Shown here in pieces: positions 17,375-27,819 of a stretch of DNA of 64,000 bases. The notes under the pieces are model-generated. The model saw nothing but the letters and a program-made list of their open reading frames with translations. It did no database searches and had not been told where the DNA came from. The stretch spans positions 496,001-560,000 of the forward strand of contig NZ_CP132359.1 of NCBI RefSeq assembly GCF_030758975.1. Direction: 5' to 3'. Numbering within the stretch: the stretch's first letter is position 1; each line of letters opens with the position of its first letter. The translations under genes were made by a program, and so were the position numbers. The stretch comes from Bosea beijingensis. Its GTDB lineage: Bacteria; Pseudomonadota; Alphaproteobacteria; Rhizobiales; Beijerinckiaceae.

Positions 17375-18274
17375 ATGTCCGTCACACGATTGATCGATCG
17401 CGGCGTCATCCGCGTCAGCGGCGACGACACGCGCGACTTCCTGCAGAACCTCGTGACAAACGATCTCGATCCGGTCGTGCCCGGACAGGCCGGCTACGGC
17501 GCGCTGCTGACGCCGCAAGGCAAGATGATCTGCGATTTCTTCATCCTCGCGCTGGCGCCGGAGGATGGCGGCGGCTTCCTGCTTGACACGCCCCTGCTCC
17601 AGACCGCCGATCTGATGAAACGCCTGAAGCTCTACAAGCTGCGCGCCAAGGTCGCGCTGGAGGATCTAACCGAGAAGAGCGCGGTCATCGCCTCGGCAGA
17701 CGGCGCGCCGCTGCCCACTGACGCCGGCTTCATCTATGACGACCCGCGCCTGCCGCCGCTCGGCCAGCGCGCCATCACCGATGCAGAGGGCGTCGAGGCG
17801 CTCGTCACCGCCGAGCCGGAGGCCTATCACGCCCGCCGCATCGCGCTCGGCATTCCCGCGGGCGGGCGCGACTTCGCCTATGGCGACACCTTTCCGCATG
17901 AGGCCCTGCTCGACCAGATCGGCGGCGTCTCCTTCAAGAAGGGGTGCTATATCGGGCAGGAGGTCGTCTCCCGCATGCAGCATCGCGGCACGGCCCGCAC
18001 CCGCGTCGTGCCGATCGTCTTCGACGAGGGCATCGCCGCCGAGACCGGCGCGGACGCCACGGCCGGCGGCAAGCCGCTCGGCAGCATCGGCTCGGGCGCC
18101 AATGGGCGGGCGCTCGCCATGCTCCGTCTCGACCGGCTCGCCGATGCGCTCGCTGCAGGCACGCCTCCGCTCGGCGGCGGAATGCCCTTCCATCTCGCGG
18201 AGAAGCCCGGCTTCATCCGCTTTCCCTTCCCCGGCGAAGCAGGCTTCGGAGCCGTCGCAGGAGCTGCCCCATGA
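17375..18274 (+). CDS. ygfZ: Folate-binding protein YgfZ (CAF17/GcvT-like)
   Basis: This 299-residue GcvT-fold protein contains the YgfZ signature KKGCYIGQEVVSRMQHRG at about residues 189-206, including the conserved Cys. YgfZ uses tetrahydrofolate and assists assembly or repair of certain Fe-S cluster enzymes. The ATG at 17375 begins the conserved N-terminus (LIDRGVIRVSG); the open frame upstream to 17222 is not conserved-looking. Its stop overlaps the tag start (ATGA), giving a translationally coupled ygfZ-tag-HD trio. Confidence 0.92.
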   Translation: MSVTRLIDRGVIRVSGDDTRDFLQNLVTNDLDPVVPGQAGYGALLTPQGKMICDFFILALAPEDGGGFLLDTPLLQTADLMKRLKLYKLRAKVALEDLTEKSAVIASADGAPLPTDAGFIYDDPRLPPLGQRAITDAEGVEALVTAEPEAYHARRIALGIPAGGRDFAYGDTFPHEALLDQIGGVSFKKGCYIGQEVVSRMQHRGTARTRVVPIVFDEGIAAETGADATAGGKPLGSIGSGANGRALAMLRLDRLADALAAGTPPLGGGMPFHLAEKPGFIRFPFPGEAGFGAVAGAAP

Positions 18275-18915
18275 GCGACACCGTCATCGTCGGCGAGGAG
18301 CGCATCGCGATCCAGGGCGCGGACGGCAAGTTCCGTTGCCGCTGGCCGGGCACCGACCCGCTCTATCTCACCTATCACGACACCGAATGGGGCGTGCCGG
18401 AATATGATTCCCGCGCGCTCTGGGAAAAGCTGATCCTCGACGGCTTTCAGGCCGGCCTGTCCTGGATCACCATCCTCCGGAAGCGCGACGCCTTCCGCGC
18501 CGGCTTCGCCAATTTTGATCCCGAGACCGTCGCCCGCTTCACCGAAGCCGATGTCCAGCGCCTGCTCGCCGACCCCGGCATCATCCGCCATCGCGGCAAG
18601 ATCGAGGGCACGATCAAGAGCGCGCAAGCCTATCTCAAGCTGAGCGAGCGCGAGCCCTTCGCCGATTTCCTCTGGAAGCATCTCGACGGCCGCGTGCTGC
18701 AGAACAGCTACCGCACGCAAGGCGAGGTCCCGACCCAGACCAAGGTATCCGAGACGGTCTCGAAAGAGCTGAAGAAGGCGGGCTTCACCTTCTGCGGCCC
18801 GACGATCGTCTACGCTTTCATGGAAGCCTGCGGGCTGGTCAACGACCACCTGACCGACTGCTTCCGCTGGAGCGAATGCGCCGCGCTCGCCCGCGACTCG
18901 CGCCCCGCCGCCTGA
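18271..18915 (+). CDS. tag: DNA-3-methyladenine glycosylase I
   Basis: This 214-residue Tag-type glycosylase removes 3-methyladenine from DNA. Characteristic segments are RCRWPGTDPLYLTYHDTEWG near the start, WEKLILDGFQAGLSWITILRKR (helix-hairpin-helix region), and FCGPTIVYAFMEACGLVNDH. The zinc-binding Cys and His residues expected in Tag are present at the N-terminus and C-terminus (Cys in FRCRW; His in NDHLTDC). It overlaps ygfZ by four bases and the HD gene by one base, so the three are translated together. Confidence 0.94.
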   Translation: MSDTVIVGEERIAIQGADGKFRCRWPGTDPLYLTYHDTEWGVPEYDSRALWEKLILDGFQAGLSWITILRKRDAFRAGFANFDPETVARFTEADVQRLLADPGIIRHRGKIEGTIKSAQAYLKLSEREPFADFLWKHLDGRVLQNSYRTQGEVPTQTKVSETVSKELKKAGFTFCGPTIVYAFMEACGLVNDHLTDCFRWSECAALARDSRPAA

Positions 18916-19544
18916 TGGCCCGCAAGCCGGAACCGCCCCGCGCCTGGCAGCGCATGCTCTCGGGCCGCAGGCTCGACCTGCTCGACCCCTCCCCGCTCGA
19001 CATCGAGATCGAGGACATCGCCCATGGCCTTGCCCGCGTCGCTCGCTGGAACGGGCAGACGCGCGGCGCCCACTCCTTCTCGGTCGCGCAACACTCGCTG
19101 CTGGTCGAGGCGATCGCAGCCCATCTCAATCCGGATTGGAACGACGGCTGGCGCCTGATGGCGCTGCTGCATGACGCGCCCGAATACGTCATCGGCGACA
19201 TGATCTCGCCGTTCAAGGTGGTGATGGGCGACGCCTATAAGAGCGTGGAACTGCGCCTGCTGGCGGCGATCCACCTGCGCTTCGGCCTGCCGGCGGCGAC
19301 GCCGGCCACCTTGAAGAAGAAGGTCAAGGAGGCTGATACCATCGCCGCCTTCTTCGAGGCGACGCGCCTGGCCGGCTTCGGCCGCGAGGAGGCCCTCAAA
19401 TTCTTCGGCCGGCCGCAGGCGCTGCCGGCCGAAGTCCTGGCATGGCTCGATCCGCTCGACACCGAGGCGGCGCAGGCGCGCTTCCTGGCGCGCTTCGCCG
19501 CGCTCGGCGGGGCCGGGCTTACTGCGTCAGGCGCACCGCGCTGA
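18915..19544 (+). CDS. HD-domain phosphohydrolase (YfbR-like)
   Basis: This 209-residue HD-family protein has His53/His60 in HSFSVAQHS, His86-Asp87 in LLHDAPEYVIGD, and a later Asp in KEADTIAAFFEA. This resembles the YfbR-like 5'-nucleotidase group. The start ATG shares its A with the tag stop codon (TGATG). Its last 26 bases overlap tail-to-tail with the convergent TadG-like gene (19519-20877). The probable job is hydrolysis of a nucleotide monophosphate; coupling to tag may link it to nucleotide sanitation, but that is inference. Confidence 0.82.
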   Translation: MARKPEPPRAWQRMLSGRRLDLLDPSPLDIEIEDIAHGLARVARWNGQTRGAHSFSVAQHSLLVEAIAAHLNPDWNDGWRLMALLHDAPEYVIGDMISPFKVVMGDAYKSVELRLLAAIHLRFGLPAATPATLKKKVKEADTIAAFFEATRLAGFGREEALKFFGRPQALPAEVLAWLDPLDTEAAQARFLARFAALGGAGLTASGAPR

Positions 19545-20877
19545 TCTCGTTGGCGATTGCCTTGAAGATCGGATCGAGCTGCGCGGCGTTCTGCACGTCG
19601 TAATACATGCCGGGGTTGCTCGCGCATCCCCTGAGCAGGTCGGCATCGCCATCGATCACGCGGATCGTATAGATATTGATGCCTGTCGCCTTGGCATTCG
19701 CGCAGGCCGCCTTGGTGCGGGCATCGATATCGTTGCCAGTGGCGGTGAAGCGGTTCTCCGTATTGTCGCCGTCGGTGAGCAAAATCATGTACTTCTTGAG
19801 GTTCGGCTCGGTCGCAGGCTTCGCCTCGGTGAAGGGCACGCTCGGTGTCAAGGTCGCCCAGCCCCAAACGGCACCGATCGTGACGTTCGTGTTGCCAGCC
19901 GACGTCATCGCGTCGACCCGTGCTCCCAGAGCCGTCCAATCGGAGCTCAGCGGCATGATTTCCGCAAGCGAAGTCTGACTGCACCAAAATGCCGGATACT
20001 GCTCGGCAGTGGCTGCCGATCCGCCATCCTTGGTATCGTAATCCTGATTACGATCGGTAATGCAGCCTTGGCCGGCTACCGACCAATTTGCTTTCGTAAT
20101 TGTATTGTAAGAACACGTCCGACCCCTCGAGTCGCAAGTCAAATTACCTGTATCATATACATAAATATCGGTATTGTTGACATAACAATTCTGCTTATTG
20201 CTGCTACAAGTGACGTTTCGCGTCAGACCATAACGCATCCACGCCTCATCCTTGAACGTTCTCGCAATGCGGACCTGTGTATTGAACGGAACGATCGAGA
20301 CGCGGATCTGATCGGTCGTGATCGCGGCGTCCTTCATGATCTTGAGCAGGCTCTTCGAAGCCGTCTTCAGATTGGTCATCTTGTTCGAGTTCGCCATCGA
20401 ACCCGTGTTGTCTAGCACGAGTGCGAGCTCGATCTTGTTGGTTCCCCAGGTCGACTGGCTATTCGTCCCCACGGGCAACTGGTTCACGCCGAGCACGCTG
20501 GAGATGGTCGTCGGCACGACGGCCTTGGCGTCGATCTTGATCGTCCGCGCCGTCCGGTCGATCGCCACCGTAACGCCGGTGAACTCCTTTTTCACGTCGG
20601 GCGGCAGGTTCTCGAGGACCCACGCGTCGATGCGGCTCTTGAGCTGTCCATCCGTCAGCTTCTGCGCATCGCGCGCCGCCATCAGCGCTGCGGAGTCGAT
20701 CGCCGCACTGAGCGCCTGCCGGGCGTTGCTGGCGCGGGAATAGTCGATCGCGACGCCGACGACGCCCATCAGCGGAATGAGCGTGAGCCCGAACAGCATC
20801 AGGAAGTTGCCGCCCTCGTCCCGGCGGAAGCGCCGGATCAGCTCAGGCAGGGATCCGATCTTCATCATCTGTCTCAT
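19519..20877 (-). CDS. TadG-like pilus-associated protein with von Willebrand factor A domain
   Basis: This 452-residue protein has an N-terminal prepilin-like/TadE-G hydrophobic helix after basic residues (FRRDEGGNFLMLFGLTLIPLMGVVGVAIDYSRA, about 18-51). A vWA domain follows, with the MIDAS-like start ALVLDNTGSM (about 152) and a second metal motif LLTDGDNTEN (about 367). Between these lies a Cys-rich, AT-richer insert (about 226-285; VTCSSNKQNC, LTCDSRGRTC, GQGCITD). Such proteins are exported and associate with Flp/Tad pili, yet no tad genes are nearby. Start codons at 20877, 20868 or 20865 are all possible. The 3' end overlaps the convergent HD gene. Confidence 0.83.
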   Translation of the reverse strand: MRQMMKIGSLPELIRRFRRDEGGNFLMLFGLTLIPLMGVVGVAIDYSRASNARQALSAAIDSAALMAARDAQKLTDGQLKSRIDAWVLENLPPDVKKEFTGVTVAIDRTARTIKIDAKAVVPTTISSVLGVNQLPVGTNSQSTWGTNKIELALVLDNTGSMANSNKMTNLKTASKSLLKIMKDAAITTDQIRVSIVPFNTQVRIARTFKDEAWMRYGLTRNVTCSSNKQNCYVNNTDIYVYDTGNLTCDSRGRTCSYNTITKANWSVAGQGCITDRNQDYDTKDGGSAATAEQYPAFWCSQTSLAEIMPLSSDWTALGARVDAMTSAGNTNVTIGAVWGWATLTPSVPFTEAKPATEPNLKKYMILLTDGDNTENRFTATGNDIDARTKAACANAKATGINIYTIRVIDGDADLLRGCASNPGMYYDVQNAAQLDPIFKAIANEISAVRLTQ

Positions 20878-21060
20878 CCAGGGCCAAATTGCCGCACTCG
20901 ACCCTGGGAGCGTTGGCGGCCGGAACTTACGAATTGCTGAAGCCGATTTGCGGAAGTCGCGCCTATCTGCACATTTTGAATCGAAAGGCTATGCCGTTAC
21001 GTCATTTTGCGTTCAACGCTCGCAAGACACAACCTATGGGAGCAATTATGGCTTCCTGCC

Positions 21061-21136
21061 CGGAAACAGGATTATTTCCGATAATGAATAAGTGATCATC
21101 ACTTTATCCAGATTTTGCAAAACGCATTTTTGCTCA
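21061..21136. promoter_or_regulatory. Cluster of inverted repeats upstream of malate synthase
   Basis: Three palindromes lie close together before aceB. They are CGGAAA-N8-TTTCCG (21061-21080), a perfect 15-bp AAGTGAT-C-ATCACTT (21090-21104), and TTTTGCAAAA (21113-21122) followed by an imperfect TTTGCTCA (21129-21136). TTTGCAAA half-sites resemble those bound by RamB/ScfR-type acyl-CoA-responsive regulators of the glyoxylate cycle. The 20878-21167 gap is AT-rich and otherwise empty of convincing genes. Confidence 0.5.
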
Positions 21137-21167
21137 ATGATGCCTCATCGTGATCGGAGGACCAGCC

Positions 21168-22775
<1,608 letters not shown>

Positions 22776-22801
22776 GCTCGGCTCGGATCGGTGATATCGG
22801 G

Positions 22802-22831
22802 AGGGCGCCGCGGCATCGCGGCGCCCTTTCG
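22802..22831 (+). terminator. Rho-independent terminator of aceB
   Basis: A perfect 11-bp stem (AGGGCGCCGCG / CGCGGCGCCCT) with a GCAT loop is followed by TTTCGTTT. It lies 26 bp after the aceB stop. Confidence 0.85.
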
Positions 22832-22840
22832 TTTGAGCGA

Positions 22841-23002
22841 TCAGTGCAGGTGCCACCAGACGCGTGCGCCGATCAGCGCCGCGAGCAGGACGACCGACCC
22901 GAACAGATGCAGCAGATCGGCCTTCCAGCCGCCCGCCGATGTCCGGCGGACGGTCCGGTAGACCACCGCCCGGCGGCGGCGATAGGCGCCGATCGTGGTC
23001 AT
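22841..23002 (-). CDS. Small hypothetical membrane protein, 53 residues
   Basis: This short ORF is preceded on the minus strand by AAGGGAGG seven bases before ATG. It encodes an arginine-rich N-terminus (YRRRRAVVYRTVRR) followed by one hydrophobic span (about residues 31-46; LHLFGSVVLLAALIGA) and a VWWHLH tail. The positive-inside rule predicts a single-pass inner-membrane protein with a cytoplasmic N-terminus. It lies just downstream of the decayed dapA-like fragment and converges on aceB, whose terminator ends 10 bp away. No family is recognised; the clear ribosome-binding site supports reality. Confidence 0.6.
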   Translation of the reverse strand: MTTIGAYRRRRAVVYRTVRRTSAGGWKADLLHLFGSVVLLAALIGARVWWHLH

Positions 23003-23050
23003 GCAAACCTCCCTTCGCTTCGCGGCGGGCGCGGCTACGCCGCTGCGGAG

Positions 23051-23545
23051 TCAGGCACGGCGAGCCGCGACCGCCGCGCCATTGCGCTCGGTCTTCGTCG
23101 CCATGCCGACCGGCGGATGCGGCAGGTCCTCGATCGCATCGCAAAGCAGCGACACGCATTCCGGGCGCGGCAGCGCGAGCGGCGCGCGGCAGGTCGCGCC
23201 GACCTCCGGATGCAGCATCGACAGGGCGAGCTTGATCAGGACGGGATCGGGCTCTCGCGCCAGCAAGTCGAGCAACGGCACCGGCCGCCGCTGCAGGATC
23301 TGCGCCTGGCCGTAGAATTCGGAACGTGCCGCGCTCTCCAGCCGCGCCAGCCAGTGCGGCGCGAGATTGCCGACGCTGGTGATCGCCCCGCAACCGCCTG
23401 CGAGCAGATAGGCGGGGATGGTGTCGGCCGCCCCGGTCAATCGTATGAAGCGGCGGTCGCGCAGGCGGGCGATCCGGTCGCAGCGGACGAGATCGCCCCG
23501 CCGCTCGAGGATGCCGACGATCGCGTCCGCGGCGCTTTGACATCC
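23051..23545 (-). pseudogene. Truncated dapA/4-hydroxy-tetrahydrodipicolinate synthase-family fragment
   Basis: The minus-strand frame encodes a segment starting near SAADAIVGILERRGDL and continuing through TIPAYLLAGGCGAITSVGNLAPHWLARL. The latter is the diagnostic C-terminal half of DapA-family aldolases (GxxGxISVxxNxxP). The N-terminal half, including the catalytic Tyr region, is absent. Where the family has the Schiff-base Lys (usually G-I-K-E-A) the sequence reads G-I-L-E-R. The fragment is cut off by the divergent DUF3616 gene at 23593, so no start codon with a ribosome site is apparent. It is interpreted as a decayed remnant; translation from an internal GTG or ATG cannot be excluded but would give no active aldolase. 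Confidence 0.7.
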
Positions 23546-23592
23546 ACGGGTCCCGCGCGCTCAATCCGTGCCCCTCCCTCCGGATTCGCCCG

Positions 23593-24636
23593 ATGCGGTA
23601 CCGCCTCCTCGCCACCCTGATCGCCGCAAGCCTGCTCGGCCCCTCATTCGCCCAGGCCGCAACGCTCGCACCGGAACAGCGCTTCAGGACGCTCGGGGAC
23701 TTTTCCGCGAAAAAGCCTGGCAGGCCGGCGCGCGATGTCAGCGGCCTCGCCTGCATGCCCGCCGCGAACGGCGTGCAGCGCTGCCTGCTGATCAATGACG
23801 AAGGCTCCTTCGCCCAGTTCGCCCGCATCGCCGAGAACCGCATCACCCCGGACGCGACGCTGCCGATCATCGGGACCGAAGCCACGCCAGATACGCTGGG
23901 TCAGCCGCCGCAAGGCATCTGCAAGATGCCCGGGCGCTTCGCCGAGCTCGACGGCGAGGCGGTCGCCTATGCCGATGGCGCCTTCTATGTCGCCGGCTCG
24001 CATGGCTGCTCGCGCAAAAAGGGCGAGTTCCGCCTCTCGTCCTTCCACCTCGCCCGCATCAAGGTCGATGCCGAAGGCACCACCACCGGCAAGGTCGAAT
24101 TGACCTATCGCCTGAGCGACATGCTGCGCAGAGCAGGACCGGCCGGCGCCTTTTTCGGCCGGGGCCTGATGGACGATAATGGCCTCAACATCGAGGGCAT
24201 CGCGGTCACCGGCGACACGCTCTGGGCGGGCTTGCGCGCGCCCTCGCTCGGCAATCGCGGCTTCCTCGTCGGCGCCTCGCTCAAGGCCCTGTTCGCGCCA
24301 GGCCATGCACAGACGACGGAAACGCCACGCATTGTCGAATTGCCGGCCGGTAGCAACCGCGGCATCCGCGACCTCGCGCCCCTGCCCGACGGCCGCCTGC
24401 TCGCCCTGCTCGGCCCGGCGCAGGAGCAGGCCCTGCCCTATTCCCTGATGCTGATCGACCCGGCCAGACCCGACGCAGCGACGTCGCTGGGCGACCTGCC
24501 GGCCCGGAGCGGCGACAAGGCGGAATCCCTGACCGTCCTTCCGCCGGACGACAAGGGTTTCGCGGTGCTCGTCGGCTATGACGGCCCCAAGAACGGGCAT
24601 TTCGAATCCTACCGCCTTCCGCTCGAGCCTCGCTGA
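23593..24636 (+). CDS. Secreted DUF3616-like protein (phytase-esterase-like beta-propeller)
   Basis: This 347-residue protein starts with a signal peptide (MRYRLLATLIAASLLG, cleavage near FAQA-A). The body has recurrent short motifs typical of a beta-propeller: DVSGLACMP, LINDEGSFAQF, ELDGEAVAYADGAFYVAGSHGCSRK, NIEGIAVTGDTLWAGLRAP, and SDK-type KAESLTVLP. This is the DUF3616 family related to esterase-like phytases. The exported location is predicted to be the periplasm. The substrate is unknown. It is separated by four bases from the NUDIX gene and probably co-transcribed with it. Confidence 0.75.
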   Translation: MRYRLLATLIAASLLGPSFAQAATLAPEQRFRTLGDFSAKKPGRPARDVSGLACMPAANGVQRCLLINDEGSFAQFARIAENRITPDATLPIIGTEATPDTLGQPPQGICKMPGRFAELDGEAVAYADGAFYVAGSHGCSRKKGEFRLSSFHLARIKVDAEGTTTGKVELTYRLSDMLRRAGPAGAFFGRGLMDDNGLNIEGIAVTGDTLWAGLRAPSLGNRGFLVGASLKALFAPGHAQTTETPRIVELPAGSNRGIRDLAPLPDGRLLALLGPAQEQALPYSLMLIDPARPDAATSLGDLPARSGDKAESLTVLPPDDKGFAVLVGYDGPKNGHFESYRLPLEPR

Positions 24637-24640
24637 CCCC

Positions 24641-25201
24641 ATGGATTTTCGAAACGACCTCTCCCGCGCCGTCGAGCGCTATCGCGCAGAAATCGCCGAC
24701 CCGCGCGAGCACCTCGCCTTGCTGCGCTGGCAGATGGCGCAGGGCCATGCGCTCGACCGGCGCGACACCTTCCCCGGCCATCTCACCACCAGCGCCTTCG
24801 TGCTTTCGCCCGATCATGCGCAGGTGCTGCTGATCGATCACGTCGTGATCGGCCGCTGGCTCCAGCCCGGCGGCCATTGGGAGGAAGCCGAGCAGTTCCA
24901 TCTTTCCGCCGCGCGCGAGGCGATCGAGGAAACCGGCGTGCAGGGCCTTGTCCTGCATCCCTGGCATCAGGGCGGCGACCTGCCCTTCACCATCGACAGC
25001 CATGACGTGCCGGGCAAGCCGTCACGCGGCGAGCCCGCACATATCCATCACGACCTGCAATATCTCTTCCTCGCCGACCCGGCCCTGCCGCTCGTCGCAC
25101 AGGTCGAAGAGGTTCATGCCGCCGCCTGGAAGCCGATCGATGCGCTCGCCGAAATCGCGCCGCGTGCGCTGGAGCGGTTGTCCAACCTGCCGCCTTCCTG
25201 A
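24641..25201 (+). CDS. NUDIX hydrolase
   Basis: This 186-residue protein has a complete Nudix box: GHWEEAEQFHLSAAREAIEETGV fits G-x5-E-x7-REUxEExGU. It therefore hydrolyses a nucleoside diphosphate linked to another moiety; the substrate is not evident. The long N-terminal stretch (about 45 residues, ERYRAEIADPREHLALLRWQM) and the WLQPGGH entry resemble a group of NUDIX proteins with a helical N-terminal extension. The ATG at 24641 lies 4 bp after the stop of the DUF3616 gene, suggesting co-translation. The upstream in-frame start at 24578 would overlap that gene and is rejected. Confidence 0.87.
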   Translation: MDFRNDLSRAVERYRAEIADPREHLALLRWQMAQGHALDRRDTFPGHLTTSAFVLSPDHAQVLLIDHVVIGRWLQPGGHWEEAEQFHLSAAREAIEETGVQGLVLHPWHQGGDLPFTIDSHDVPGKPSRGEPAHIHHDLQYLFLADPALPLVAQVEEVHAAAWKPIDALAEIAPRALERLSNLPPS

Positions 25202-25360
25202 CCGTTGCGGCGCAACAACAGCAGGGCGAATTGCGGAAACGACTATGGCTCTTTTATCGCGGCAGGATCAGGCTCCCGACATGGTTCAGTTGAGGATGAA
25301 GTAGTTATTGCAATTGATTTGCATTAGCGTATCAATCCGAGACCTCCCCGGAGCACATCT

Positions 25361-26263
25361 ATGTCTTCGAAAGCCATCGCTCTCGCCCTGATCGCCGCTG
25401 CGCTCTCGGCCCCGGCCATCGCCGCCGACCTCTCGTCCCGCAAGGGAGCTCCCGCCGAGCCATTCCCCAACGCCTTTGCCTGTACGGAAGGCAAGAGCAT
25501 TCCGACCGACGTATTCGGCTTCACCACCGGCTCCGATGTCGCAGCCGTCGGCGATTTCGGCCCGAGCCTGACCTATGGCGGCGCCTTCGGCGCCCGCTCG
25601 GGCAGCTCGAACGGCCATGGCCTGACCTTGCAGGGCTCCTACGGCCTCTTCCCCTGCTTCGAGATCGGTCCCTATGTGCTGGGTAATATTACCAGCGCCT
25701 CGGCCGGGGGCGTCAGCGCCGACTCGCGCGCCTTCGGCGCCGGCGTCGAGATGAAGTACAAGCTGCTGGGGCGCGACATGCACGGCCTCGGCCTGACGCT
25801 GGTCATCGACCCCAGCCTCAACCGCACGGACCCGGACGGCGCCGGCCGCTTCACCACCTACAACACGGGCTTCCGCCTCTTCGCCGACAAGACGCTGATC
25901 CCGAACACGCTCCATGCCGCGCTGAACATCTCGCATGACCTGACCTGGACCGGCCCCTCGCCCTACCAGCGCGCCTCGACCTTCACGGTAGCCGGCTCGC
26001 TCGCCTGGCAGGTGTCAGACGGGCTTTATCTGAGCGGCGAGGTCCGCCATATGCGCGCTCATAACGAGCTCGGCTTCGGAAAGGAGGCAGGCTATGCCAC
26101 CTTCGTTGGCCCAGGCATCTTCTGGCAAGCTACCGACCAGCTCGCCCTCTCGGCCGCCTACAACATCCAGGTCGCCGGCAAGGCCAAGGGCCAGCCCGGC
26201 GATCTCGACCTTACCAATTTCAGCCAGCATCTGGTGAAGGTGAAGCTCGGCTACAGCTTCTGA
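25361..26263 (+). CDS. Outer-membrane beta-barrel protein, hypothetical
   Basis: This 300-residue protein has a signal peptide of about 21 residues (cleavage after PAIAA). Alternating hydrophobic and polar strands follow, ending in LVKVKLGYSF, with the C-terminal Phe typical of outer-membrane barrels. Two Cys residues (in FACTEGK and FPCFEIG) could form a periplasmic disulfide. No specific porin family is recognised. The 158-bp upstream region is AT-rich (TTGCAATTGATTTGC) and should hold its own promoter. A strong hairpin terminator follows at 26291-26324. The role is probably diffusion of small solutes or surface structure, and this is inference. Confidence 0.7.
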   Translation: MSSKAIALALIAAALSAPAIAADLSSRKGAPAEPFPNAFACTEGKSIPTDVFGFTTGSDVAAVGDFGPSLTYGGAFGARSGSSNGHGLTLQGSYGLFPCFEIGPYVLGNITSASAGGVSADSRAFGAGVEMKYKLLGRDMHGLGLTLVIDPSLNRTDPDGAGRFTTYNTGFRLFADKTLIPNTLHAALNISHDLTWTGPSPYQRASTFTVAGSLAWQVSDGLYLSGEVRHMRAHNELGFGKEAGYATFVGPGIFWQATDQLALSAAYNIQVAGKAKGQPGDLDLTNFSQHLVKVKLGYSF

Positions 26264-26290
26264 AGCAGTTCGGACGACGCATCGGCGGAA

Positions 26291-26324
26291 GAGCGGCAGC
26301 CGCGAAGCTGCCGCTCCTTTCGTT
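26291..26324 (+). terminator. Rho-independent terminator after the outer-membrane protein gene
   Basis: A perfect 10-bp stem GAGCGGCAGC / GCTGCCGCTC with a 6-nt loop is followed by CTTTCGTTT. Confidence 0.85.
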
Positions 26325-26341
26325 TCAGCGCGCCTTGCGCG

Positions 26342-26368
26342 TTGACATACTCCCCCTCAGTACCATAG
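26342..26368 (+). promoter_or_regulatory. frm promoter overlapped by a CsoR/RcnR-type operator
   Basis: A consensus TTGACA -35 (26342-26347) is followed by a C-tract flanked by inverted ATAC/GTAC arms (ATACTCCCCCTCAGTAC, 26347-26363) and a weak -10 near 26364. A G/C-tract with ATAC/GTAT-like flanks is the usual operator form for FrmR/RcnR-family repressors. It lies about 30 bp before the frmR start, so bound FrmR would block the promoter. Confidence 0.7.
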
Positions 26369-26396
26369 CGTCGTGGCAACCCGAGCCTCGGTACCC

Positions 26397-26681
26397 ATGC
26401 CTCATACGCCGGAAGAGAAGAAGCGCGCGGTCACGCGGCTGCGCCGGATCAAGGGGCAGACCGATGCCCTGATCGCCGCCGTCGAGCGCGGCGAGGAATG
26501 CGGTGCCCTGCTCCAGCAGCTCGCGGCGCTTCGTGGCGCCGCGACCGGATTGATGGCCGAGGTTCTGGAAAGCCATCTGCGCGAGACCATGGCCCGTCCC
26601 GCCGAGGCGGCGCAGTCGGCAGCCACTGACAACGATGAAATCGCCGCGATCATGCGGGTCATCCGCCCCTATCTGAAATGA
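26397..26681 (+). CDS. frmR: Formaldehyde-responsive transcriptional repressor FrmR
   Basis: This 94-residue all-helical regulator of the CsoR/RcnR family begins [20 protein letters not shown]. It has Pro2 and Cys35 (in [10 protein letters not shown]), the two residues that formaldehyde crosslinks in E. coli FrmR. The segment [15 protein letters not shown] also matches FrmR. It should repress its own promoter and the frmA-frmB genes until formaldehyde is present. A GTG at 26373 would add eight residues and destroy the Pro2 position, so ATG at 26397 is chosen. The gap to frmA is 25 bp. Confidence 0.93.
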   Translation: MPHTPEEKKRAVTRLRRIKGQTDALIAAVERGEECGALLQQLAALRGAATGLMAEVLESHLRETMARPAEAAQSAATDNDEIAAIMRVIRPYLK

Positions 26682-26706
26682 ACATCCGCAAGGAAGGAAC
26701 CACCCG

Positions 26707-27819
<1,113 letters not shown>

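Noticed and set aside
20889..21095. 68-codon frame before aceB
   Set aside because: It occupies an AT-rich regulatory region with palindromes, has no ribosome site, and its translation has no recognisable features.
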